A DNA stretch of 64,000 nt from an uncultured Bacteroidales bacterium. Lineage in GTDB: Bacteria > Bacteroidota > Bacteroidia > Bacteroidales > F082. Position 1 is the first letter of the stretch; each line of letters begins with the position of its first letter. Positions 11,309 through 18,473 of the stretch are shown here, piece after piece. A model generated the notes under the pieces. The model worked only from the letters and a program-made list of their open reading frames with translations, searched no databases and was not told where the DNA came from. The stretch lies in NCBI GenBank assembly GCA_947166105.1, contig CAMVCZ010000009.1, positions 26,609 to 90,608 on the forward strand, in the 5' to 3' direction. Both the position numbers and the translations under genes were made by a program.

Positions 11309-12751
11309 TTAATCCTCTTTAAAAAGGTCATCCATCGTCATAACCGACTGAAAACGAGTGGAATATTTGCCTCTGACAAGGCCGTATGTGGTCACCAATG
11401 ACAAATGAACTGATTTCTTGCAGGAAGTGTCTTCGATAAAACGTTCCACTTTGCGGCGAAGCTCGGCATCATAATCCTTGTCGATGGAAAACTCGTCGGC
11501 TACGAACTTCATTTCGCAAAGATTAACCACGCGGTCGCTGCGGTCAAAAAGCAAGTCCACCTGCGAAGTGCCTTCCTTGCTGCGCCACGGTGCAACCACC
11601 GCATCAACCGCGCCAAAGCCCAACGCCTTCTTGATTTGTGCCTCATGCTGTAGACACACTTCCTCGAAAGCCAAGCCGCGCCACGTGTTCAATTCGGGCG
11701 TGCGGATGTTTTTCGTCCAAAAACCTTGGCGGATGGGTTTCTTCCCGTCAAGGAAGGCCAAATGGAACAGCGAAAGCCTGTCCACCAACTTGTAATAGAC
11801 ATTTCGCAGACTACCGCCAAAATAGGTGTAACTGACCACAAAATCACTCTTTTCCAACGATTGCAGCATCTTGGAAAGACGTCCGTTGTAGGCTATGGTG
11901 GTCTTTTCGGCGATTTCCTTTCGCGTGAATCCGCCTCGCTTGGTGGCTAATAGCCGCACAATCTCAACGTATTTTTCCGAATTGGAATACAAGGAATCGT
12001 AAAGACGGTCAAACTCTTTTTGCAAGCGACTGTTTTTTGCAAAAAACAGATTGTCAATGTTTTCTGCAAGACTATATTCCGGCTTGAGGTAGTTGAGATA
12101 ATATGGGATTCCGCCAAAAACCATGTAGCTTTGCACTTGGTCGTAACGGTCCATGCTGATGCCACGCGACTCGTAAAACTGCTCACATTCCGCCAACGAG
12201 AACGGCGAGAGGTGCATTTCATAAGTGAGGCGTCCATAGAGTCCACCCGTGTTGTTGATGATTTTGTCGTTCATCCACGAGGCCGCCGAGCCACAAACGA
12301 TGAGCATCAAGTCGGTGCGCCCTGCGCCCCAGCCGTTCCAGAAATGCTCGAGTGCCGACACAAACCCCGACCGACCCGAATCCATCCAAGGCAACTCATC
12401 TATGAAAACCACCTTGCGCCCCAAATCACCCCGATGTTCTAACAACGAGCGAAGACAAGCGAAAGCCTCAAACCAATCAGTAGGCATCGTGTCCCAATCG
12501 CCGCCAAATTGCTGAATGCTTGAACAAAAGGCCCGTAGTTGTTCGTTTTTCAAATCCTTTTTCCTGCCTTGATAGTCGGCGGGCGAAATGGCCGTATGAT
12601 AGAATGAAAAACGGCCCGAGAAATGTTCGCGGACGAGGAATGTCTTTCCCACGCGCCGCCGGCCATAAACCGCCACAAACTCTGGCCGCCCCGATTCATA
12701 AAGCCGTTCCAGCTCTTTTCTTTCTGGTTTTCTACCAATAATGTCTTGCAT
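11309..12751 (-). CDS. AAA ATPase with winged helix and DUF234/PD-(D/E)XK-like end
   Basis: A 480-residue member of the COG1672-type ATPases. Walker A is GRRRVGKT (about residues 30-37), Walker B VVFIDELPWM (about 115-124), with sensor-like MLIVCGSAASWM after it. A winged-helix segment (TRKEIAEKTTIAYNGRLSKML) follows the ATPase. The last 130 residues contain SQVDLLFD and NLCEMKF, the pattern of the degenerate PD-(D/E)XK nuclease end of this family. I place the start at the ATG at 12751, just before MQDIIGRK, rather than at the upstream GTG (12781). The family is multicopy in Bacteroidota, with unknown function. Four copies of an inverted repeat bracket the gene. Confidence 0.85.
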   Translation of the reverse strand: MQDIIGRKPERKELERLYESGRPEFVAVYGRRRVGKTFLVREHFSGRFSFYHTAISPADYQGRKKDLKNEQLRAFCSSIQQFGGDWDTMPTDWFEAFACLRSLLEHRGDLGRKVVFIDELPWMDSGRSGFVSALEHFWNGWGAGRTDLMLIVCGSAASWMNDKIINNTGGLYGRLTYEMHLSPFSLAECEQFYESRGISMDRYDQVQSYMVFGGIPYYLNYLKPEYSLAENIDNLFFAKNSRLQKEFDRLYDSLYSNSEKYVEIVRLLATKRGGFTRKEIAEKTTIAYNGRLSKMLQSLEKSDFVVSYTYFGGSLRNVYYKLVDRLSLFHLAFLDGKKPIRQGFWTKNIRTPELNTWRGLAFEEVCLQHEAQIKKALGFGAVDAVVAPWRSKEGTSQVDLLFDRSDRVVNLCEMKFVADEFSIDKDYDAELRRKVERFIEDTSCKKSVHLSLVTTYGLVRGKYSTRFQSVMTMDDLFKED

Positions 12752-12817
12752 AATATTGAGTTTTATGCCGCAAAAATACACATTTATTTATTTCATAGAC
12801 ACAAAACACGCAAAAAA

Positions 12818-12854
12818 GTGTCCACGAAATACAATTTTTATGCTTTCGTGGACA
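12818..12854. repeat. GTGTCCACGAAA inverted repeat, copy 3
   Basis: Arms GTGTCCACGAAA and TTTCGTGGACA with spacer TACAATTTTTATGC, on the 5' side of the ATPase gene. Both arms and the spacer resemble copy 1 on the other side. Confidence 0.9.
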
Positions 12855-12870
12855 ACTTTTAAATAAAAAA

Positions 12871-12908
12871 GTGTCCACGAAAACAGTTTTTAGGCTCTTC
12901 GTGGACAC
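12871..12908. repeat. GTGTCCACGAAA inverted repeat, copy 4
   Basis: The left arm GTGTCCACGAAA and right arm TTCGTGGACAC enclose a spacer with GTTTTTAGGCTC. It is 16 bases from copy 3 and followed by a T run. Confidence 0.9.
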
Positions 12909-12954
12909 TTTTTTACAAAATCAAAGATTATTCTGTAGCAATCTATAAAATCCG

Positions 12955-12962
12955 TATTTTTG
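12955..12962 (+). promoter_or_regulatory. -7 element for pyrH
   Basis: TATTTTTG fits TAnnTTTG. It is followed by a TTAAATCTTAAA-type low-complexity spacer (12973-13016) and the pyrH ATG at 13018. Confidence 0.55.
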
Positions 12963-13017
12963 TAGTCTCTTACAAATCACGAATCTTGAATTTTAAATCT
13001 TAAATTTCGAATCTCAA

Positions 13018-13725
13018 ATGAAATACAACAGAGTACTCCTGAAACTCAGCGGCGAAGCCCTCATGGGCAGCCAGCAATACGGCATCGACCCGCAACGCCT
13101 CAACGAATATGCCGACGAAATCATCGAAGCAGCACAAGCGGGTGTTCAAATCGGCATCGTCATCGGCGGCGGCAACATCTACCGTGGCCTGCAAGGTGCC
13201 TCGAAGGGCATGGACCGCATCCAAGGCGACTATATGGGTATGCTCGCCACCGTCATCAACTCGATGGCCATGCAATCCACTTTGCAGAGCAAAGGACAGA
13301 AAGCCACGCTTTTGGCAGGCCTTTACATCGACCGCATCGCCGACACGATGAGCAGCGCGAAGGCCATCCGCTTGCTTGAGGAAGGCCACATCGTGGTGAT
13401 GGGTGCCGGCACGGGCAATCCCTTCTTCACCACCGACACAGGCTCCGCCCTCCGCGCCGTCGAAATCAAGGCCGACATCATCCTGAAAGGCACCCGCGTG
13501 GACGGCATCTACACCGCCGACCCTGAAAAAGACCCGACCGCGACCAAGTTCGACCACATCACCTACGACGAGGCCTACCAACGCAACCTGAAGGTGATGG
13601 ATATGACCGCTTTCACGATGTGCAAGGAAAACGACATGCCGATGTACGTCTTCGACATGAACACGCGCGGCAATCTCTTGAAGGTCTTGCGCGGCGAGAA
13701 TATTGGCACCCTTGTGACAAAATGA
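13018..13725 (+). CDS. pyrH: Uridylate kinase
   Basis: UMP kinase makes UDP from UMP in the cytoplasm. The 235-residue length and the motifs LKLSGEALMG, IVIGGGNIYRG, TGNPFFTTD and the nucleotide-binding KGTRVDGIYTADPEKDP are typical of bacterial hexameric PyrH. The pyrH-frr linkage common in bacteria is kept, but with one membrane gene inserted between them. The next gene starts inside its stop codon (ATGA). Confidence 0.97.
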   Translation: MKYNRVLLKLSGEALMGSQQYGIDPQRLNEYADEIIEAAQAGVQIGIVIGGGNIYRGLQGASKGMDRIQGDYMGMLATVINSMAMQSTLQSKGQKATLLAGLYIDRIADTMSSAKAIRLLEEGHIVVMGAGTGNPFFTTDTGSALRAVEIKADIILKGTRVDGIYTADPEKDPTATKFDHITYDEAYQRNLKVMDMTAFTMCKENDMPMYVFDMNTRGNLLKVLRGENIGTLVTK

Positions 13726-14759
13726 GCGAGCGGAAGCACCACCTCAGAAAAGTCCACAACCGTTCCAACAAAACCATAGACCTTGCAATTCTATCGGTCA
13801 TTATGGTCGTGACTATTGCGTTGCGTTTGTGGAAATTGGACAATGTGCCTCTCGCCCTGATTGGAACCTGCTCCGTTTACCTCATTTATGAGATCGGGCG
13901 GCAGTGGTTCAACCGCAAAGTAGGCTTGTTTTCCAGTGCATTTTTTGCCGTTAGCCAGTTTGCTGTGAACCATGCTGCGTTGCCCCATACTACAGGTTTG
14001 TTTTTCGTCCTCCTGACAGCTTGGTTTTGGTCAAAGATTGTTTTCTCGACGAAAAAAACCAATGCGGGCATTTATGTTGGTATGGCACTTTCCATCTTGG
14101 CTTGTTCGGCAACTCAGTTTTTCGCCCTTGCCCAAGCCTTACTTGTTTTTCTCACAGGCTTGTTTTTCCTTCCCAAGGAGCGACGCAAATCATACTGTAT
14201 CAGCGGAATACCATCTCTAACTCTCTCCGTCCCCACACTATTGTATGTTTCCCCAATGCTTTTTCCAGTTGGTGGCAATAGTACAAGTCTTAGCGTACCG
14301 ACAGCCACATTCCTCACCGATTTCATCCAATTCACGATGAACGATTCCTCATTGTTCATGTTTTCCGTGGGCATCATCATCCTTCTGCCTCTCATTCTCG
14401 GCAAGCGCAACAAGAGCCGCAATCCTCTCCGCTGGGTGGGTATCGCATGGTTTGTCATCATCTTTGGTGCCGCCTTAGCCTATTCCCTGCTTCGAGAACC
14501 AATTTTACAGTATAACATACTGATTTTCAACTATCCATTTCTAATCATGGCGGCATTTTCGCTGTTCAAGAACCGCACTTTGTCACCTTGGCAAAACGCC
14601 TTGGTGGTGGCTGTAATTCTTTTCGTCGGCACGAGTTCGCTCATCTTCAACCCCAACAAACTAATCGAAACGACCGAAAAAACAGCCACAATTCAACAAA
14701 CAGATTTCCCAACATCAAAAAATTGTTTATTTTTGCGTCCAAATTCAATAGACTTATGA
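13722..14759 (+). CDS. GT39-like membrane protein lacking the catalytic loop
   Basis: A 345-residue, roughly nine-helix protein similar to Bacteroidota PMT/GT39 glycosyltransferases: ALRLWKLDNVP at the start, VYLIYEIGRQWFNRKVGLFSSAFFAVSQF and FLFLPKERRKSY later. In the family a periplasmic loop of about 70 residues with the catalytic Asp-Glu pair follows the RLW-x-L-x-N segment; here helix 1 joins directly to the next conserved helix near 13850. The soluble C-terminal part is also missing. The frame is open, yet catalysis is unlikely. I start it at the ATG overlapping the pyrH stop. Its last codons contain the frr promoter. Confidence 0.65.
   Translation: MSERKHHLRKVHNRSNKTIDLAILSVIMVVTIALRLWKLDNVPLALIGTCSVYLIYEIGRQWFNRKVGLFSSAFFAVSQFAVNHAALPHTTGLFFVLLTAWFWSKIVFSTKKTNAGIYVGMALSILACSATQFFALAQALLVFLTGLFFLPKERRKSYCISGIPSLTLSVPTLLYVSPMLFPVGGNSTSLSVPTATFLTDFIQFTMNDSSLFMFSVGIIILLPLILGKRNKSRNPLRWVGIAWFVIIFGAALAYSLLREPILQYNILIFNYPFLIMAAFSLFKNRTLSPWQNALVVAVILFVGTSSLIFNPNKLIETTEKTATIQQTDFPTSKNCLFLRPNSIDL
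14728..14735 (+). promoter_or_regulatory. -7 element for frr inside the upstream gene
   Basis: TATTTTTG (TAnnTTTG) lies in the last codons of the GT39-like gene, 20 bases before the frr ATG, so frr can be transcribed on its own. Confidence 0.55.
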
Positions 14760-15319
14760 CTGAAGATTCTCAATTTGTATTAGACGAGGCCACTGAAAGC
14801 ATGGACAACACCATCAAGCACTTGGAGCATGAATTTCAGGGCATTAGGGCTGGAAAAGCAAGTCCGGCCATGCTGAACGGTGTTATGGTTGAATATTACG
14901 GCACCGTGGTGCCCATCGAGCAGACGGCCAACATCGGCTGCACCGACGCCCGCATGATTGTGGTGCAACCCTTCGACAAGAGCGCACTCAACAACATCGC
15001 CAAGGCCATCCTGAACGCCAATTTGGGCTTCAACCCCATCAACAACGGCGAAATCCTGCGTATTGCAGTTCCCGCCTTGACCGAGGAACGCCGTAAAGAG
15101 CTGGTGAAACGCACCAAGAATGCCGCCGAGGAAGCCAAGGTCGGCATCCGTGGCATTCGCCGCAACGCCAACGACGATGCCAAGAAACTCGAAAAAGACG
15201 TGATTTCTGAGGATGAATCGAAACTCTTACAGGAAGAGATTCAGAAACTTACGGACAAGTACATCAAGAAAATCGACGATTTGACCGAGTTGAAGTCGAA
15301 GGATATTTTGACGGTGTAA
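14756..15319 (+). CDS. frr: Ribosome recycling factor
   Basis: RRF splits post-termination ribosomes together with EF-G. The 187-residue length is typical. Characteristic segments are HEFQGIRAGKASPAML (about residues 20-36), IVVQPFDKSAL and LTEERRKELVKRTK. I chose the ATG at 14756, which overlaps the preceding stop (ATGA), because MTEDSQFVLDEA fits the family N-terminus; the frame is open further upstream but unlike RRF. Confidence 0.97.
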   Translation: MTEDSQFVLDEATESMDNTIKHLEHEFQGIRAGKASPAMLNGVMVEYYGTVVPIEQTANIGCTDARMIVVQPFDKSALNNIAKAILNANLGFNPINNGEILRIAVPALTEERRKELVKRTKNAAEEAKVGIRGIRRNANDDAKKLEKDVISEDESKLLQEEIQKLTDKYIKKIDDLTELKSKDILTV

Positions 15320-15325
15320 TCCAAG

Positions 15326-16093
15326 TCAAATCGAAAACAACGAATTGGTGTTTGCTGAAACAGCATTCACCAATTCATTATATGGAATCTGCAAGATTTC
15401 CGCAATTTTCTGGGCCGTATGAACCAGAAAAGCGGGTTCGTTGCGCTTGCCACGACAAGGAACAGGTGCGAGATAAGGCGCATCTGTTTCCAAAACAATC
15501 CTATCAAGCGGCAGACGAGGCAAGAAATCCTTCACACTACAGTTTTTGTAAGTCGTAACGCCACCCAAACCGAGGTGGAAGCCCAATTCAAGGTAGATTT
15601 TAGCCTCTTCCTCTGTACCTGTGAAGCAGTGCATGATGCCGCGCAAGCCGCCATCTTGCTTCTTTTCAAGGATTTTAGTCATCTTATCAAAGGCATTGCG
15701 GCAATGGATGGAAAGCGGAAGATAGAGTTGTTTCGCCCAGTCCAATTGGGTCTCAAAAGCGTCCAATTGCTGCTTCTCGAATGTCGTGTCCCAATAGAAA
15801 TCGAGGCCGACCTCACCCACTCCGCAGTAAATGCCACGTTCAAGTTCCTTTTCCATTTTGGAAAGAACCTCCTTATAATCCTCTTTCACTTCCTCTGGCT
15901 GCAAGCCCATCATCACACGGGTGCAATCGGGGAATTGCTCGTGTAGTTCAAGCATTGGCGCGATGGTGGAGGCATCCACATTGGGCAGGAGCATCATCCC
16001 TACGCCTGCCTCCAAAGCCCTTTGGACGGTCTCGTTTCGGTCGAGGCTGAATTGGTGGTCGTAGATGTGGGTGTGGGTGTCGATGAGGTTCAT
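15326..16093 (-). CDS. TatD-family metal-dependent hydrolase
   Basis: A 255-residue TIM-barrel hydrolase with the TatD signatures: DTHTHIYD at the N-terminus (metal-binding His-x-His), VGEVGLDFYWD, LSIHCRNAFD, GIMHCFTGT and VLETDAPYLAP near the end. Members are Mg-dependent DNases or D-aminoacyl hydrolases. It is convergent with frr, with only six bases between their stop codons. A TTTAGAG-rich tract precedes it. Confidence 0.92.
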   Translation of the reverse strand: MNLIDTHTHIYDHQFSLDRNETVQRALEAGVGMMLLPNVDASTIAPMLELHEQFPDCTRVMMGLQPEEVKEDYKEVLSKMEKELERGIYCGVGEVGLDFYWDTTFEKQQLDAFETQLDWAKQLYLPLSIHCRNAFDKMTKILEKKQDGGLRGIMHCFTGTEEEAKIYLELGFHLGLGGVTTYKNCSVKDFLPRLPLDRIVLETDAPYLAPVPCRGKRNEPAFLVHTAQKIAEILQIPYNELVNAVSANTNSLFSI

Positions 16094-16147
16094 CTATGGT
16101 TTAGAGTTTAGAGATTAGAGTTTAGCGTTTAGGGTTTAGAGTTGAGG
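16094..16147. repeat. TTTAGAGTT low-complexity tract
   Basis: Seven degenerate copies of TTTAGAG, TTAGCG and TTAGGG units fill the spacer between tatD and hflX. Similar monotonous spacers recur across this genome segment. Confidence 0.7.
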
Positions 16148-16153
16148 GGATAT

Positions 16154-17347
16154 TTAATATAGGAAATTATCATACGGATAGCGAATGGCGTGCATATCGC
16201 GAATTTCCTTGTAGAGCAAATTACGGAATTCCTGATAGTTGTCGCGGTTTTTGGCGGAGATGAAGATGCAGTTTTCGTTCATTTTGGCCATCCAAGTCTT
16301 TTTCAGTTCCTCGTACGATACGTTTCGTTTTGTGGGCGGCGTCAGGTCGTCGGGGTCTTTCTCCTCCCAAGTGTAGGCATCGGTCTTGTTGAACACGACG
16401 ATGGTTTTCTTGTCGGCGCAGCCCAACTCGGCCAAGGTCTGGTTCACAACCTCCATCTGTGCCTCGAAGTCGGGATGCGAGATGTCAACCACGTGGAGCA
16501 GAATGTCAGATTCTCTTACCTCGTCCAAGGTCGACTTGAACGACTCCACCAAATGGTGCGGCAGCTTTCGGATAAATCCCACAGTGTCAGACAAAAGGAA
16601 CGGCAAATTTTCCACCACCACCTTGCGCACGGTCGTGTCCAAAGTGGCGAAAAGTTTGTTCTCGGTGTAGACCTCCGACTTGCTCAGCAGGTTCATGATA
16701 GTCGACTTTCCTACATTAGTATAGCCCACCAAAGCCACGCGCACCAGCTTGCCGCGATTCTTGCGCTGCACGGTCTTCTGCATGTCGATTTCCTTGAGTT
16801 TCTCCTTCAGCAATGCAATTCTGTCGAGAATCAGTCGGCGGTCGGTCTCGATTTGGGTTTCACCGGGGCCACGCATACCGATACCGCCGCGCTGGCGTTC
16901 CAAGTGGGTCCACATTCGGGTCAGGCGAGGCAGAAGGTATTGGTATTGCGCCAGTTCCACCTGTGCTTTGGCGTGTGCCGTGTGGGCATTGGAAGCGAAG
17001 ATGTCGAGGATGAGGCTCGTGCGGTCGAGCACTCGGCACTCCAAGGCCTGCTCCATATTGCGGGCTTGGGTCGCGCTCAGTTCGTCGTCGATGACGGCCA
17101 ATTTGATGTCTTCCGCCTTGATGTATTGGTGGATTTCCTCTAATTTACCTGAGCCTAAATAAGTTACGCTACTCGGATGGTCCATAGCCTGCACGAAACG
17201 CGCCACTGGCACACCGCCAGCCGTTTCGAGCAAGAATGACAGTTCGTCCAAATATTCCTCCGTGCGCTCGCGGCCTTGCTTCTTCGAGGCCACGGCTATC
17301 AGTACTGCCCTTTCGGGGATTTTTTCGTATGTTATGAAGTCGCCCAT
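16154..17347 (-). CDS. hflX: Ribosome-associated GTPase HflX
   Basis: HflX rescues stalled ribosomes by splitting the subunits. The 397-residue protein has the HflX N-domain (VTYLGSGKLEEI, DELSATQARNMEQAL, VLDRTSLILDIFA), the glycine-rich GGIGMRGPGETQIE near residues 154-167, then G1 GYTNVGKST at 208-216, DTVGF for G3 and NKTD for G4. Its start shares one base with the trpS stop, so the two form an operon. Confidence 0.96.
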   Translation of the reverse strand: MGDFITYEKIPERAVLIAVASKKQGRERTEEYLDELSFLLETAGGVPVARFVQAMDHPSSVTYLGSGKLEEIHQYIKAEDIKLAVIDDELSATQARNMEQALECRVLDRTSLILDIFASNAHTAHAKAQVELAQYQYLLPRLTRMWTHLERQRGGIGMRGPGETQIETDRRLILDRIALLKEKLKEIDMQKTVQRKNRGKLVRVALVGYTNVGKSTIMNLLSKSEVYTENKLFATLDTTVRKVVVENLPFLLSDTVGFIRKLPHHLVESFKSTLDEVRESDILLHVVDISHPDFEAQMEVVNQTLAELGCADKKTIVVFNKTDAYTWEEKDPDDLTPPTKRNVSYEELKKTWMAKMNENCIFISAKNRDNYQEFRNLLYKEIRDMHAIRYPYDNFLY

Positions 17348-18342
17348 TAATACTGCCTAAATCCAATAATCTTCCTAACCTCGTTCAAAGTCTTCGCTGC
17401 GCTTTCGCGGGCCTTTTCGGCACCCATTCGGGCGATGCGGTCGAGGCGTTCCGTGTCGGACGAGAACTCGATGATGCGCTCGCGGATGGGCGCGACGGTC
17501 TTTTCCAAGTCCTCAGCCAACTGTTTCTTCATGTCGCCGTAGCGGATGGAGCAGTCGTTCCATTTCTCATCGAAGTATTTCACCGTTTCCGGCTCGCTGA
17601 CGATGTTCATCATCGTGAAGAGGTTTTGGATGACTTCGGGCTTGGGGCTGTTAGGCTCGGTGGGGCCGCTGTCGGTGACGGCGCGCATCACTTTCTTGCG
17701 CATCGTCTTTTCGTCCTCGAAGAGGTAGATGCAGTTGCCGTCGCTCTTGCCCATCTTGCCGCTGCCGTCGAGGCCGGGCACTTTGATGGCGTCGCCGCCG
17801 AAATAATAGTTTTGCGGCTCGGGGAAGAACTCGATGCCGTAGATGTTGTTGAAACGGCGGGCACATTTGCGGGCCATCTCCATATTCTGCTCTTGGTCTT
17901 TGCCCACGGGCACCCATTTGGCGCGGTGCTGGAGGATGTCGGCGGCCATCAAGGTCGGGTAGGTGAACAGGCCTGCGTTCACGTTGTCGGGCTGTTGGCG
18001 GGCCTTTTCCTTGAAGGTGGTCACGCGACCCAACTCGCCGATGTAGGCGTTCATGTTGAAATAGAGGTACAACTCGATGGTCTCTGGCACATCACTTTGG
18101 ATATATATGGTGGCCTTTTCGGGGTCAATGCCGCAGGCCAAATATTCTGCCAAGATGGTGCGAGCCGATTTCTGTATGTTTTCGGGCTTGGGGTGCGTGG
18201 TCAGCGAGTGCCAGTCGGCGATGAAGAAATAACAGTTGTAGTCTTCCTGCATTTTCACGAAGCTGCGCACGGCACCGTAATAATTGCCGAGGTGAAGGTT
18301 TCCGGTGGGGCGGATGCCGCTCAAAACGATGTCCTTATTCAT
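17347..18342 (-). CDS. trpS: Tryptophanyl-tRNA synthetase
   Basis: A class I synthetase of 331 residues that charges tRNA-Trp. The HIGH-type motif appears as NLHLGN (residues 15-20) after SGIRPTG, and the KMSKS motif as KMGKS near residue 197. RVTTFKEKARQ and GLFTYPTLMAADILQ also match. It is the first gene of a trpS-hflX operon with a TAnnTTTG promoter about 50 bases upstream. Confidence 0.97.
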   Translation of the reverse strand: MNKDIVLSGIRPTGNLHLGNYYGAVRSFVKMQEDYNCYFFIADWHSLTTHPKPENIQKSARTILAEYLACGIDPEKATIYIQSDVPETIELYLYFNMNAYIGELGRVTTFKEKARQQPDNVNAGLFTYPTLMAADILQHRAKWVPVGKDQEQNMEMARKCARRFNNIYGIEFFPEPQNYYFGGDAIKVPGLDGSGKMGKSDGNCIYLFEDEKTMRKKVMRAVTDSGPTEPNSPKPEVIQNLFTMMNIVSEPETVKYFDEKWNDCSIRYGDMKKQLAEDLEKTVAPIRERIIEFSSDTERLDRIARMGAEKARESAAKTLNEVRKIIGFRQY

Positions 18343-18388
18343 TGTTTAATTGTTGACTGTTGAAGGGTTGAATTGTTGTTTGAGGGTG

Positions 18389-18396
18389 CAAAAATA
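18389..18396 (-). promoter_or_regulatory. -7 element for trpS
   Basis: TATTTTTG on the minus strand matches TAnnTTTG. The leader of about 45 bases is made of TTGAA/TTAATTG repeats. Confidence 0.55.
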
Positions 18397-18418
18397 GGAA
18401 AAAAAACGAAGTCAGAAC

Positions 18419-18450
18419 AAAAAAGCCCGTCCCATTGCGAGACAGGCTTT
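18419..18450 (-). terminator. Hairpin terminator after the T9SS gene
   Basis: An AAGCCCGTC stem pairs with GACAGGCTT around the loop CCATTGCGA, with A/T runs on both sides. It is nearly identical to the hairpin at 27050-27090, with a compensatory T-A to C-G change in the stem. Confidence 0.75.
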
Positions 18451-18473
18451 CTTGGTTCGGTTTTAAACCACGA

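Noticed and set aside
11216..12908. Insertion sequence with terminal inverted repeats
   Set aside because: The bracketed gene is an AAA ATPase without transposase motifs, and no target-site duplication was seen; kept as a repeat-flanked gene only.
4894..12908. Prophage or integrative element
   Set aside because: No integrase, structural, lysis or conjugation genes and no tRNA attachment site; only AT-rich accessory genes.
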